NCBI GenBank assembly: GCA_002717245.1
Contig: PBCY01000020.1
Span: forward strand, 46,191 to 110,190
Source: Pelagibacteraceae bacterium
GTDB lineage: Bacteria; Pseudomonadota; Alphaproteobacteria; GCA-002720895
Length of the DNA: 64,000 nucleotides
Direction: 5' to 3'
This document shows, one piece after another, positions 1 through 8,975 of this stretch. Position 1 is the stretch's first letter. Each line of letters opens with the position of its first letter. A program made the position numbers and the translations under genes. The notes below the pieces were generated by a model. That model worked only from the letters and a program-made list of their open reading frames with translations. It was not told the origin of the DNA and ran no database searches.

Positions 1-1
1 A

Positions 2-601
2 GCAATTTTTTTATCTTTTATTTCTGTGTATGTTATGGCTTTAACCGTCAGTTATTATGCTGCTGCTTTTTTAGCTTTTTCAATTTTTTTTTATGTAGTT
101 ATATACACTATGTGGCTTAAACCAAGAACAAAATATAATATAGTAATTGGCGGAGCTGCAGGAGCATTTCCTCCTGCAATTGGGTGGCTCTCAGTTACAG
201 GAAGTTTAGATGTATTACCATTTTTAATGTTTTTAATAATTTTTATGTGGACTCCACCACATTTTTGGGCTTTATCTCTTTATTGTTTAAAAGATTATAA
301 AACTGCCGGATTTCCGATGCTACCTGTTGTGTCAGGTATAAAAAAAACGAAAGAGCAAATAGTAATTTATTCTATTTTAATGTTTTTAATCACTTTAATT
401 CCTTTTATTTTAGGTTATTTCGGAATGGTTTATTTGTTTTCATCTTTAATACTGGGCTTATATTTTATTTTTCATTCTTTTAAAGTTTATTTTGATAAAG
501 GCGCAGAAAACAAATCAATAAAAATGTTTCTTTATTCTATAATTTATTTATATTTTTTATTTTTAAGCATGATTATTGATCATTTAGGATTATTTAATTA
601 A
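2..601 (+). CDS. ctaB: Protoheme IX farnesyltransferase (heme O synthase), 3' part
   Basis: Makes heme O by adding a farnesyl group to heme B in the inner membrane, supplying the heme-copper oxidase. The frame is open to the left edge, so the N-terminal third, including the first allylic-diphosphate binding site, lies outside the window; the track's GTG at 26 is internal. Visible UbiA-family features are the hydrophobic helices, a GGAAGAFPP segment and the second conserved loop FMWTPPHFWALSLY, followed by the AGFPMLPVV motif typical of CtaB. It is followed 2 bp later by a tiny membrane protein and ctaG, the usual alphaproteobacterial oxidase-assembly order. Identification is secure; the true start is unknown. 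Confidence 0.95.
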   Translation, partial: AIFLSFISVYVMALTVSYYAAAFLAFSIFFYVVIYTMWLKPRTKYNIVIGGAAGAFPPAIGWLSVTGSLDVLPFLMFLIIFMWTPPHFWALSLYCLKDYKTAGFPMLPVVSGIKKTKEQIVIYSILMFLITLIPFILGYFGMVYLFSSLILGLYFIFHSFKVYFDKGAENKSIKMFLYSIIYLYFLFLSMIIDHLGLFN

Positions 602-603
602 TT

Positions 604-726
604 ATGAGTAATAAATTTAATAATAATGATTTAAAAAAAAGGAAGGCAAAAAATTTAGCTTTATTAATAATATTATTGATATTAGTTATTATTTTTTATG
701 TCTTAACTTTTATAAAGTTGTCATAG
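604..726 (+). CDS. 40-aa single-pass membrane protein, CoxF-like
   Basis: Too short for the ORF track. Starts with ATG two bases after ctaB stops and ends 6 bp before ctaG. The product has a basic, Asn/Lys-rich cytoplasmic N-terminus (KKRKAKNLAL) followed by one transmembrane helix of about 20 residues (LLIILLILVIIFYVLTFIKL). Alphaproteobacteria commonly carry a small protein of exactly this layout, often called CoxF, between ctaB and ctaG; position and the RRxxN-hydrophobic-FYVxTxxKL shape both match. Its role in cytochrome oxidase assembly is presumed from context only. Confidence is for this being a real gene of that type. Confidence 0.75.
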   Translation: MSNKFNNNDLKKRKAKNLALLIILLILVIIFYVLTFIKLS

Positions 727-732
727 TATAAA

Positions 733-1290
733 ATGAAAAGTAATAATCTAAGAATTACATTAGGATTAGTTTTTTTAATAAGCTTTATGCTTTTTTTATC
801 CTTTGCAGCTGTTCCATTATATAAACTATTTTGTCAAGTTACTGGCTATGGAGGAACACCTAAAATAGTTAACATTGAAGATGAAATAAAAATTTCTGAA
901 AAAAAAATAAAAATTGAATTTAATTCAGACATAAATAAGAGTTTAAATTGGAGTTTCAAACCGGAACAAAGAAGCATAGAGTCTAATATTGGAGATTCAG
1001 TTCTAGCTTTTTATAAAGTAAAAAATAATGAAAAAAAAAGCATAACAGGCATTGCTACTTATAATATTTTGCCTTTTGAAGCAGGACAATATTTTAATAA
1101 AGTAGATTGTTTTTGTTTTGAAAATCAAACATTAGAACCTGGTGAAGAGGTTTTATTACCTGTTAATTTTTATATAGATCCGAAAATTTTAGATGATCCT
1201 AATGTAAAACATTTAAATAGCATTGTCTTATCATATACTTTTTTTCAATCAGATGAAAATTTGGAAAAAATTTCAAAGAACGATAATTAA
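733..1290 (+). CDS. ctaG: Cytochrome c oxidase assembly protein CtaG/Cox11
   Basis: Copper chaperone that delivers Cu to the CuB site of cytochrome oxidase subunit I. It has an N-terminal membrane anchor (residues about 8-30) followed by the family segment AAVPLYKLFCQVTGYGGT, whose single Cys lies just outside the membrane. The copper-binding CFCF motif appears in VDCFCFENQTL near residue 132, followed by LEPGEEVLLPVNFYIDP. Length (185 aa) is normal. It sits in ctaB-(small)-ctaG-DUF983-surf1. In most alphaproteobacteria the oxidase subunit III gene follows ctaG; here it does not. Confidence 0.97.
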   Translation: MKSNNLRITLGLVFLISFMLFLSFAAVPLYKLFCQVTGYGGTPKIVNIEDEIKISEKKIKIEFNSDINKSLNWSFKPEQRSIESNIGDSVLAFYKVKNNEKKSITGIATYNILPFEAGQYFNKVDCFCFENQTLEPGEEVLLPVNFYIDPKILDDPNVKHLNSIVLSYTFFQSDENLEKISKNDN

Positions 1291-1293
1291 ATT

Positions 1294-1635
1294 TTGAAAA
1301 AAAAACTATCACTTTTGTATATTTTAAGAAATTCCTGTTGTCCTAAATGTGGTAATTATTCTATTTTTAAAAGTTTTTTGGAGATAAAAAAAAAATGTAA
1401 TTGCGGTTTTAAATTATCTAACCATGATATTGGTGATGGCCCTAGTTTTTTTGCTATTTTTTTTTTAAATATTCTTATAATTTTTTTTGCACTAATAGTT
1501 GAAATAAAATTTTCTCCATCATTATGGGTACATTTAATTTTATGGACTCCTTTAGTAATAGTTTTTTCGATTTTATTAATAAAATATTTAAAAATAATTT
1601 TTTTGTTTTTAAATTTTAAATATAGAAATAAATAA
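1294..1635 (+). CDS. DUF983 family membrane protein
   Basis: A 113-aa protein starting at TTG 3 bp after ctaG; no nearby ATG gives the conserved N-terminus. The N-terminal part carries a zinc-ribbon-like pair, CPKCGN and CNCGF, followed by a GDGPSFFA motif and two transmembrane helices (about residues 50-70 and 77-102). This is the DUF983 layout, a family usually found beside surf1 and ctaG in alphaproteobacteria and presumed to help oxidase assembly; its biochemical activity is not established. It abuts surf1 with no spacer, suggesting co-translation. The overlapping minus-strand ORF in the track is a shadow. Confidence 0.85.
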   Translation: MKKKLSLLYILRNSCCPKCGNYSIFKSFLEIKKKCNCGFKLSNHDIGDGPSFFAIFFLNILIIFFALIVEIKFSPSLWVHLILWTPLVIVFSILLIKYLKIIFLFLNFKYRNK

Positions 1636-2310
1636 GTGTCACCAAAAACAAGAAATATTACCTTAATGTCAATATTAGTTTTTTTCATATGCTCATCATT
1701 AAGTATTTGGCAAATTAAAAGACTTAAGTGGAAAGAAGATTTAATAAATAATATTACAGAAGCTTATAATTCAGATTCAATTAATATAAATAAATTAACT
1801 GGTGATTTAAGTAATTTTAATTTCAAGAAAGTTTATATAGAAGGTTTTTTTATTAATAATAAAAGTATGTTTTTAGGCCCTAGAGTTCATAAAGAAAGAG
1901 TAGGGTATAATTTAATTACACCTTTTTTATTAAAAGATGAAAGATATATTTTAATTAATAGAGGGTGGATTAAAGAAAAAAAAATAATTCAAGATGTAAA
2001 AAATAAATATGAAATTGAAGGAATTTTAAAAGAAGGTAACATAAAAAATTTTTTTACACCAAAAAATTCAATTAAAAATAATTTATGGTTTTATATTAAT
2101 ACTTACCAAATGTCAGAATTTTCAGGTTTAAAACTTTCTGATAATATTTTTTTAGATTTAATAAGAAGCAAGCCAAATGATAATATAACAATTATAAATT
2201 CTTCAATGCCAAAAATAGTAAATAATCATTTACAATATGCATTAACTTGGGCAATACTTGCAGTGCTATTTTTAGTCATGAATTATATTTATTATAGAAA
2301 ATATAGATGA
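1636..2310 (+). CDS. surf1: SURF1 family cytochrome oxidase biogenesis protein
   Basis: Membrane protein that helps insert heme a into cytochrome oxidase subunit I. GTG start directly after the DUF983 stop. Two transmembrane helices flank a periplasmic domain: one near residues 7-24 leading into LSIWQIKRLKWKEDLI, the other at the C-terminus (residues about 200-218). Family motifs include GPRVHKERVGYNLITPF and ILINRGWIK. Length 224 aa is typical. The last four bases overlap the start of the carboxypeptidase gene (ATGA), so translation is probably coupled. Confidence 0.92.
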   Translation: MSPKTRNITLMSILVFFICSSLSIWQIKRLKWKEDLINNITEAYNSDSININKLTGDLSNFNFKKVYIEGFFINNKSMFLGPRVHKERVGYNLITPFLLKDERYILINRGWIKEKKIIQDVKNKYEIEGILKEGNIKNFFTPKNSIKNNLWFYINTYQMSEFSGLKLSDNIFLDLIRSKPNDNITIINSSMPKIVNNHLQYALTWAILAVLFLVMNYIYYRKYR

Positions 2311-3800
2311 AAAGAGAATTTTATAAAGATTTAGAGAATAAGTATAAAGAAGTATCTTTACTCTATGAAATAATGGGAATTTTGCATTGGGATCGATCAA
2401 CAGTCATGCCTGAAAGTAGTGTTGTAGGAAGGACAGATCAACTAACTAATTTATATGTTTTATCTCATAAAATGTTAAAAGATAAAAAAATTTATAATTG
2501 TATAAAACAATCTGAAAAGATTAAAAAATTAAATATTTGGGAGAAAAAAAATTTAAAATTAATAAAGAAAGAATTTATTATTAATAATTCTTTAGATAAA
2601 AAGTTATTGGAGAAGATATCACTAGCAACATCAAAATGTGAAATGCAGTGGAGAATTTCAAAAGAAAATAATGATTTTAAGTCTATAATTCCATATTTAG
2701 AAGAAGTAATAAAATTAAGAAAGATTGAAGCAAAAATAAAAAGTAAAGTTTTAAAATGTAGTTTATATGATGCTTTGTTAAATGATCATGAAGATGGGTT
2801 AAGTTCAAAAAAAATAGATAAAATATTTGATCAACTAATTTTGTTTTTACCTAAATTTTTAGAAGAAGTTTTAGATTTTCAAAAAAAAAATAAAAAAATA
2901 ATACCTATTAAAGATAAAATTGAAATACAAAAACAAGAGAAACTTGGGAGACTTTTAATGCAAAAAATTGGCTTCGATTTTTCCTATGGTAGATTAGATG
3001 TAAGTATGCATCCTTTTTGTGGCGGGGCTTACAAAGATTCAAGAATAACAACTAGATATAATGAAAAAAATTTTATTGAAAGCCTTATGGGCGTTCTTCA
3101 TGAAACAGGACATGCGTTATATAATTTAGGTTTACCAGAAAAATGGAAATACCAACCAGTTGGTGATGCTCTAGGAACAGTTGTGCATGAAAGTCAGTCT
3201 CTTTTTATGGAAATGCAAATTTGTAGGAGTTTTGAATTTTTAAAATTTGCTTCACCTTTTATGAGAAAAGTTTTTAATAAAAAAGGAAAACAATGGGAAG
3301 CTAATAATTTATATAATATTTATACTTTAGTTAAACCAAGTTTTATTAGAGTTGATGCAGATGAAGTTACTTATCCATTGCATGTAATTATTAGATATAA
3401 AATTGAAAAAGATCTTATTGAAGGAAATATTAAAGTTAAAGAAATACCAAATGTGTGGAATATGTATATGAATGATTTTTTAAATATTAAGCCTAAAAAT
3501 AACAAAGAAGGGTGTTTGCAAGACATTCATTGGTTTGATGGGACATTTGGTTATTTTCCTACATATACATTAGGTGCTATTTATGCATCTCAATTATTTT
3601 CTAAAATTAAAAAAGAATTACCAAATTTAAATATTCAAATTGCTAATGGTAAATTTAATCATTTAATAAATTGGTTAAGAAGTAATGTTCATTCAAAAGG
3701 ATCATTATCAAATAGCGAAGATTTAGTTAAAAAAGTTACAGGAGAAGAATTAAATATTGAATATTTTAAAAAACATTTAATAAATAGATATCTTAATTAA
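2307..3800 (+). CDS. M32 family metallocarboxypeptidase (carboxypeptidase Taq)
   Basis: Cytoplasmic zinc- or cobalt-dependent carboxypeptidase that trims C-terminal residues from peptides. Diagnostic M32 features are the HETGH zinc motif at residues 265-269 and a downstream HESQS (Glu295) supplying the third ligand, with MHPFCGG and DVRITTRY-like segments (here DSRITTRY) in front and the family's I/VRxDADEVTYPLH box (RVDADEVTYPLH) behind. Length of 497 aa matches the family. It overlaps surf1 by 4 bp and is followed after 23 bp by thrC. Its substrate is unknown; a general peptide-recycling role is the family expectation. Confidence 0.95.
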   Translation: MKREFYKDLENKYKEVSLLYEIMGILHWDRSTVMPESSVVGRTDQLTNLYVLSHKMLKDKKIYNCIKQSEKIKKLNIWEKKNLKLIKKEFIINNSLDKKLLEKISLATSKCEMQWRISKENNDFKSIIPYLEEVIKLRKIEAKIKSKVLKCSLYDALLNDHEDGLSSKKIDKIFDQLILFLPKFLEEVLDFQKKNKKIIPIKDKIEIQKQEKLGRLLMQKIGFDFSYGRLDVSMHPFCGGAYKDSRITTRYNEKNFIESLMGVLHETGHALYNLGLPEKWKYQPVGDALGTVVHESQSLFMEMQICRSFEFLKFASPFMRKVFNKKGKQWEANNLYNIYTLVKPSFIRVDADEVTYPLHVIIRYKIEKDLIEGNIKVKEIPNVWNMYMNDFLNIKPKNNKEGCLQDIHWFDGTFGYFPTYTLGAIYASQLFSKIKKELPNLNIQIANGKFNHLINWLRSNVHSKGSLSNSEDLVKKVTGEELNIEYFKKHLINRYLN

Positions 3801-3823
3801 AAAATTTTTTAACAATAATAATT

Positions 3824-5227
3824 TTGCATTACGAAAGCACTAGAAATAATAAAATAAAAAAGACTTTTTCTGAAGTTTTACTTTTAGGCCTTGCGGAAGA
3901 CGGAGGTTTATTTGTTCCAAAGAAATGGCCTAAAATTTCTAAAAATGAAATATATAAATTTAAAACTATGAGTTATCAACAAATAGCTTTTCATGTATCA
4001 AAAAAGTTTATAAATGGCGAAATAGATGATAAAAATTTAAAAAAAATTATAAAAAAATCGTTTAAAAGTTTTTCAAAGAAAGAAATAGCATATCCAAAAA
4101 AATTTGATGAAAATAAATGGCTTTTAGAATTATATCATGGGCCAACGCTTGCTTTTAAAGATTATGCATTACAAGTTGTAGGAAATTTATTTCAGTATGT
4201 TTTGAAAAGGGAAAAAAAAAAAATTACTATAATAGGAGCAACTTCTGGAGATACTGGATCCGCAGCTATAGATGCCTGTAAAAATAAAAATACAATGGAG
4301 CTATTTGTATTTCATCCATATAAAAAAATTTCAAATATTCAAAGAAGATTAATGACAACGGTTAAGTCAAAAAATATATATAATATTGCAATTAAAGGAA
4401 ATTTTGATGATTGTCAGAAAATAGTAAAAAAATTATTTGTTGATGTTGATTTAAAAAAAAAGTTTTCTTTTTCTGCAATTAATTCTATTAATTGGGCAAG
4501 AATTTTATTTCAAATTATTTATTATTTTTATTCTGTATCAAAAATTAAATCAAAAAATAAAAAATTTATTTTTTCAGTACCTTCTGGAAATTTTGGTAAC
4601 GTATATTCAGGCTATGTTGCAAAAAAAATTGGATTACCTATAGATAAATTGATTATTGGAACAAATAAAAATGATGTTTTATCTACTTTTACAAATAAAG
4701 GTTTTATTAAATTAAAAAATGTAAAACAAACAATTTCTCCTAGTATGGATATACAATTACCAAGCAATTTAGAAAGGTATATGTATGATTTATTTAGTAA
4801 AAACAATGATTTGGTAAAGATTAAATTAAATGAATTAAATAAAAATAAAAAAGTTTTTATAGATAAAAATAAGATTAAGGAAATACAAAATTATTTTAAA
4901 TCATCTAAAGTAAGTGAAAAAGATACTTTAAAAACAATAAAAGTTTTTTTTAATAAATACGATATCATACTTGACCCACATACAGCTATTGGAATTGCTG
5001 CAGATAAAGATAAAAAACTATCAAATAGATCAGTTGTGTATATATCAACAGCGCATCCATCAAAATTTTCAGAAACAATAAAGAAAGTTATTAAAAGAAA
5101 GGTAAACCTACCAACAAAACATAAAGATTTATTAAAATTTAAAGAAAATTATAAGATTTTAAATTTAAATTATAATAAAATAAAAAATTATTTAATAAAT
5201 AAATCTAAATTTGTAAAAAATGTATAA
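3824..5227 (+). CDS. thrC: Threonine synthase
   Basis: PLP enzyme converting O-phosphohomoserine to threonine, the last step of threonine biosynthesis; the kinase making its substrate (thrB) is also in this window. The PLP lysine is Lys112 in LAFKDYALQ, preceded by YHGPT; the phosphate-binding and catalytic loops GATSGDTGSAA and VPSGNFGNVYSGY are intact. TTG start chosen because it gives the normal N-terminus (HYESTRN...) and a full 467-aa length. A 12-A run at 4212-4223 stays in frame, which shows that not all homopolymers in this sequence are damaged. The end overlaps the next gene by 8 bp. Confidence 0.97.
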   Translation: MHYESTRNNKIKKTFSEVLLLGLAEDGGLFVPKKWPKISKNEIYKFKTMSYQQIAFHVSKKFINGEIDDKNLKKIIKKSFKSFSKKEIAYPKKFDENKWLLELYHGPTLAFKDYALQVVGNLFQYVLKREKKKITIIGATSGDTGSAAIDACKNKNTMELFVFHPYKKISNIQRRLMTTVKSKNIYNIAIKGNFDDCQKIVKKLFVDVDLKKKFSFSAINSINWARILFQIIYYFYSVSKIKSKNKKFIFSVPSGNFGNVYSGYVAKKIGLPIDKLIIGTNKNDVLSTFTNKGFIKLKNVKQTISPSMDIQLPSNLERYMYDLFSKNNDLVKIKLNELNKNKKVFIDKNKIKEIQNYFKSSKVSEKDTLKTIKVFFNKYDIILDPHTAIGIAADKDKKLSNRSVVYISTAHPSKFSETIKKVIKRKVNLPTKHKDLLKFKENYKILNLNYNKIKNYLINKSKFVKNV

Positions 5228-5792
5228 TATTTTTTTACTAAAAAAAGAAAAAAAGCTAATTGGTGAAAAAGTTCTATTGAGGAAGCCAAAAATAGATAAT
5301 TGGAAAGAGTGGGCAGAATTAAGACAAAGATCAAGGAACTTTTTACAACCCTGGGAACCAAAATGGCCAGATAATTTTTTAACTCGTGAATCTTTTACAA
5401 GTTTTGTAAACATTTCCAATATTTCATTAAAAAAAAAAGATAATTACAACTATTTTATTTTTAATAAAGAAACAAATAGTTTAATGGGAGGCATTAGTTT
5501 AACTAACTATAAATCTGAGGCATATAAAAGTATAACTATTGGATATTGGATGGGAAAAGAATATGCAGGAAAAGGATATATGAGAGATGCGCTTAATTTA
5601 ATATGCGAGTATTGTTTTAATGATTTAAATTTAAATAGAATTGAAGCAGCCTGTTTGCCAAAAAATTTAGTTAGTAAAAAAGTGTTACTTAATGTTGGTT
5701 TTAAAGTTGAAGGATACGCAAAAAAATATTTAAATATAAATGGAAAATTAGAAGATCATTTACTTTTAGCAAAAATTAAAAAAAGCATTTAG
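5220..5792 (+). CDS. GNAT N-acetyltransferase, RimJ/RimL type
   Basis: Acetyl-CoA-dependent N-acetyltransferase resembling RimJ, which acetylates ribosomal protein uS5 at its N-terminus. Visible are the RimJ-like N-terminal LIGEKVLLRKPKIDNWKEW and RSRNFLQPWEP, the acetyl-CoA loop GYWMGKEYAGKGYMRDAL and the C-terminal LNRIEAACLPKNLVSKKVLLNVGFKVEGYAKKY cut into normal family motifs. Length 190 aa is standard. It overlaps thrC by 8 bp and ends in a shared-stop overlap with yqgE on the other strand. The exact protein target cannot be read from the sequence. Confidence 0.88.
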   Translation: MYNIFLLKKEKKLIGEKVLLRKPKIDNWKEWAELRQRSRNFLQPWEPKWPDNFLTRESFTSFVNISNISLKKKDNYNYFIFNKETNSLMGGISLTNYKSEAYKSITIGYWMGKEYAGKGYMRDALNLICEYCFNDLNLNRIEAACLPKNLVSKKVLLNVGFKVEGYAKKYLNINGKLEDHLLLAKIKKSI

Positions 5793-6355
5793 CATTTGCC
5801 AGAGCTAGAGTTAAGAAAGTCAGGATTTATACCAATAGATTTAATTGCTTCTTCCCATTTCTTTTCTGCTTTACATTCAAAAATTAAATTAGAATCTCCT
5901 GGAGCAACTAACCATCCATCTTGGGTAAGTTCTTCTTCTAATTGTCCAGCAAACCAACCAGCATATCCTAAAGCAAAAAGAGTTTTTTTTGGTCCATGAC
6001 CTTTTACTATCGATTTAAGAATGTTGATATTAGATGTTAAAAAAATTTTATCAGCAACTTCTATTGTGGTTTCATCTTTAAATTCTTTTGTATGCAATAT
6101 AAATCCTTTTTTTGTATCAACAGGACCCCCGTATGTTATTGGAATATTATCAATATTAGAATTATTTTTTAATTCTTCATTATCAATTATATTTTTTATT
6201 TTAGTTTCTATTATTGGCTGATTTATAACAATTCCCATTGCTCCTTCATTTTTATGTGTAATCATATAAATGACTGATTTATGGAATCTCGGATCCATCA
6301 TTGCAGGGGAAGCAATTAAGAATTTTCCAGATAAAAATTTTTTTTTTCTTTTCAT
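5789..6355 (-). CDS. yqgE: YqgE/AlgH family protein (UPF0301)
   Basis: A 188-aa member of the widespread UPF0301 family, whose biochemical function is unresolved. Recognised from LIASPAMMDPRFHKSVIYM near the N-terminus, the GAMGIVINQP motif, GGPVDTKKGFILH and FALGYAGWFAGQLEEEL. It is transcribed away from dsbD; the 78-bp gap between them must hold both promoters. Its stop codon shares four bases (TTAG at 5789-5792) with the acetyltransferase gene on the opposite strand. The two plus-strand ORFs within it in the track are shadows. Confidence 0.94.
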   Translation of the reverse strand: MKRKKKFLSGKFLIASPAMMDPRFHKSVIYMITHKNEGAMGIVINQPIIETKIKNIIDNEELKNNSNIDNIPITYGGPVDTKKGFILHTKEFKDETTIEVADKIFLTSNINILKSIVKGHGPKKTLFALGYAGWFAGQLEEELTQDGWLVAPGDSNLIFECKAEKKWEEAIKSIGINPDFLNSSSGKC

Positions 6356-6433
6356 AAGTAATTAATATGAAATATATCATTTATTATAATAAAAATTAAT
6401 ACATATTGTTTATAGTTAATTTAAATTATTAAA

Positions 6434-8074
6434 ATGTTATTAACTTTTGTTAGAAATATTACTTTACTAGTTTTTTTTATTTTGAATTTTACAGCTTTAG
6501 GTTTGGCTAAAAATCAAAATTATGTAGAACACGAACATGTGTCTATAAAACTTATTTCTTCAATAGAATCAATATCGACTAATAAAGAAATTTATTTAGG
6601 TCTTCATTTTAAATTAAAACCTGATTGGAAAATATATTGGAAATATCCTGGAAAAGCAGGATATCCGCCTGAAATAAATTCAAGTAATTCAAAAAATATT
6701 AAAAATATTGAAATATTGTGGCCAAAACCTAAGAAGTTTGAGATTTTAGGGATGGAAAGTATAGGTTATTCCAATGAAGTAGTTTTGCCAATTAAAACTA
6801 ATTTAGAAACAATTAATAATGAAGTTTTAGTAAATTTTAATATTGATTATTTAACATGCAAAAAAATTTGTGTTCCATTTAATGATAATTTAAAACTAAT
6901 AATACCTGTTGGAGACGGACAAAGTTCAGAATATGAAAAAATTATTAATAAATATATAGATAAATCTAATTATTTAACCTATTCAAGTTTTTTTAATCAA
7001 GATAGTATTTTTTTCTTTTTATTTATTGCTTTTATTGGCGGGCTTATATTAAATTTTATGCCATGTGTATTCCCTGTTCTATCTATAAAAATCTATAATA
7101 TCCTATCTCAAAAACAAAAAAATATAAATTATAGAAAAATTAAGAATAATTTTTTAGCTACAGTACTAGGAATAATATTTTCTTTTTTAGTTTTATCATT
7201 TGTAACAGTTATTTTAAAAAACTTAGGTCAGAATATTGGGTGGGGATTTCAATTTCAGTCACCTTATTTTCTTACTTTTATGATTTTTATACTAATTATT
7301 TTTTCATTAAATTTAATGGATGTATTTTTAATTGATATACCAAACTCTTTTAAAACCCATTTAATTAAAGTTATTAATATTAGTAAAAAAAATTCAGATT
7401 TTTTTCATAATTTTTTTTTAGGAACTCTTGTAACAGTTTTATCTACTCCATGCTCTGCACCTTTTTTAGGTACAGCATTGGGATTTGCATTTTTAAGTTC
7501 AAATCTAACAATTTTTTTAATTTTTTTTTGTATTAGTTTAGGATTATCTTTTCCTTATATCATTCTAGCTACTAGCCCAAAAATTTTATCTTATTTACCT
7601 AAACCAGGCATATGGATGAAAAAATTAAAATATTTCTTAAGTTTTTTATTAATTTCAACTGCATTTTGGTTATTTACTGTTTTATTAATTCAAATCAATA
7701 TTACAAACAATAAGTTTAAAAATGATTCATGGGAAAAGTTTGATCAATTAAAATTAAATAAATTAATAAATGAAAAAAATATTATATTTGTCGATATTAC
7801 AGCAGATTGGTGTCTAACTTGTTTTTATAATAAAACTACTGTAATAAACAGAAAAAAAATCAAAATGATTTTTAATGAAAATAAAGTGATAAAAATGCGC
7901 GGTGATATAACTAAACCAAATAAAAAAATAACCGAATATATAAATTCTTTTGGTAGATATGGCATACCTGTAAATATTTTATATAGTTCTTCTTCTCCAC
8001 AAGGAATTTTATTATCTGAAGTCTTGACTGTTAGTGAACTTTTAAGTACCTTCGAGAGTATAAAAAATGATTAA
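6434..8074 (+). CDS. DsbD/ScsB-like protein-disulfide reductase
   Basis: Carries reducing power from cytoplasmic thioredoxin across the inner membrane to periplasmic thiols. A signal peptide (residues 1-25) leads into a periplasmic DsbD-alpha-like domain with Cys142 and Cys146 in TCKKICVPF. A multi-helix membrane core follows (about 190-425) with one Cys in MPCVFPVLSIK (C211) and one in STPCSAPFLGTALG (C340). The C-terminal thioredoxin domain has ADWCLTC (C460/C463). The six-Cys relay is complete. The C-S-A-P-F-L-G core looks more like ScsB than Escherichia coli DsbD. The gene ends 8 bp inside a peroxiredoxin gene. Confidence 0.92.
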   Translation: MLLTFVRNITLLVFFILNFTALGLAKNQNYVEHEHVSIKLISSIESISTNKEIYLGLHFKLKPDWKIYWKYPGKAGYPPEINSSNSKNIKNIEILWPKPKKFEILGMESIGYSNEVVLPIKTNLETINNEVLVNFNIDYLTCKKICVPFNDNLKLIIPVGDGQSSEYEKIINKYIDKSNYLTYSSFFNQDSIFFFLFIAFIGGLILNFMPCVFPVLSIKIYNILSQKQKNINYRKIKNNFLATVLGIIFSFLVLSFVTVILKNLGQNIGWGFQFQSPYFLTFMIFILIIFSLNLMDVFLIDIPNSFKTHLIKVINISKKNSDFFHNFFLGTLVTVLSTPCSAPFLGTALGFAFLSSNLTIFLIFFCISLGLSFPYIILATSPKILSYLPKPGIWMKKLKYFLSFLLISTAFWLFTVLLIQINITNNKFKNDSWEKFDQLKLNKLINEKNIIFVDITADWCLTCFYNKTTVINRKKIKMIFNENKVIKMRGDITKPNKKITEYINSFGRYGIPVNILYSSSSPQGILLSEVLTVSELLSTFESIKND

Positions 8075-8546
8075 AGAAGAAGAAACATTTCCTAATAATA
8101 AAGTAGTTTTAGTTGGCAATGATTTTAAAGAAATTGATACTGATCAATTTTTTACTGGAAAAAAAGTTCTTTTATTTGCTGTTCCTGGAGCTTACACGCC
8201 AACTTGTAACAATTCTCATTTGCCTTCATTTATTGATAAATATGATGAAATAAAAGAAAAAGGAATAGATAATATAATTTGTTTATCAGTAAACGACCAG
8301 TTTGTTTCCAAAGCTTGGAGGGATAGTAAATCTATAAAAGATGATTTTTTATTTCTAGCTGATGGTAACGGTAAAGTAACTGAATCTATTGGCATGACCT
8401 TAGATTGTTCAGGTTTTGGTATGGGGAATAGATCAAATAGATATGTAATGCTTATAGAAGACAAAGTGGTAAAAAAATTAATTTTAGAAGATAATCCTGG
8501 TGTTTGTGAATTAACAAATGCAACAGAAATCTTAAAATCACTCTAA
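8067..8546 (+). CDS. Type-5 peroxiredoxin (Prx5 family)
   Basis: Reduces hydrogen peroxide and organic peroxides with a cysteine thiol. The peroxidatic Cys47 lies in the family box PGAYTPTCNNSHLPSF; further cysteines are Cys71, Cys114 and Cys147, the last being near the resolving position used in atypical 2-Cys members. No signal peptide, so cytoplasmic. The 159-aa length is standard for Prx5. The start overlaps the end of the DsbD-like gene by 8 bp, which puts thiol transport and peroxide removal on one transcript. The electron donor (glutathione/glutaredoxin or thioredoxin) cannot be settled from sequence. Confidence 0.93.
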   Translation: MIKEEETFPNNKVVLVGNDFKEIDTDQFFTGKKVLLFAVPGAYTPTCNNSHLPSFIDKYDEIKEKGIDNIICLSVNDQFVSKAWRDSKSIKDDFLFLADGNGKVTESIGMTLDCSGFGMGNRSNRYVMLIEDKVVKKLILEDNPGVCELTNATEILKSL

Positions 8547-8974
8547 ATACCTATAGCTTTTTTTGCTAGCTTATCTGCCTTTTCATTTAAAGTATCATCA
8601 TTATGTGCTTTTACCCAGCTCCATTTTATAAAATGATTTTTTGTTTCATTTTCTAGTAATTTCCATAAATCAGAATTTTTTACATCTTTTTTATTTGATG
8701 TTTTCCAATTATTTATTTTCCACTTTTTTATCCATATAGTTATTCCATTTTCAAGATATTTGCTATCCGTATAAATATTTATTTTTGTTTTCTTTTTAAA
8801 ATATTTAATAGCTTCTATAGCGGCTATTAATTCCATTCTATTATTTGTTGTATTTTTTTTTGAACCACTTGATTCTTTTATTTTTCCATTTTTATAACGA
8901 ATAATAAAAGACCAACCTCCAGGACCAGGATTTCCTAAGCAAGAACCATCTGTATAAATATCAACCGTTTCCAT
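8543..8974 (-). CDS. rnhA: Ribonuclease HI
   Basis: Cleaves the RNA strand of RNA:DNA hybrids, removing primers and R-loops. The DEDD active site is visible: Asp in VDIYTDGSCLGNPGPGG, Glu in NRMELIAAIEAI, Asp in NIYTDSKYLENGI and a late Asp in the KAHNDDTLNEKAD segment. Length 143 aa is normal. It is the last gene of a long minus-strand run and follows thrB with a one-base spacer, a pairing common in alphaproteobacteria. Its stop shares four bases (CTAA) with the peroxiredoxin gene. RNase HII is also encoded in the window. Confidence 0.96.
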   Translation of the reverse strand: METVDIYTDGSCLGNPGPGGWSFIIRYKNGKIKESSGSKKNTTNNRMELIAAIEAIKYFKKKTKINIYTDSKYLENGITIWIKKWKINNWKTSNKKDVKNSDLWKLLENETKNHFIKWSWVKAHNDDTLNEKADKLAKKAIGI

Positions 8975-8975
8975 T

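Noticed and set aside
1356-1688. Minus-strand 110-aa ORF opposite DUF983/surf1
   Set aside because: Lys/Ile/Phe-rich shadow of two recognised plus-strand genes; no motif, and it crosses a gene boundary.
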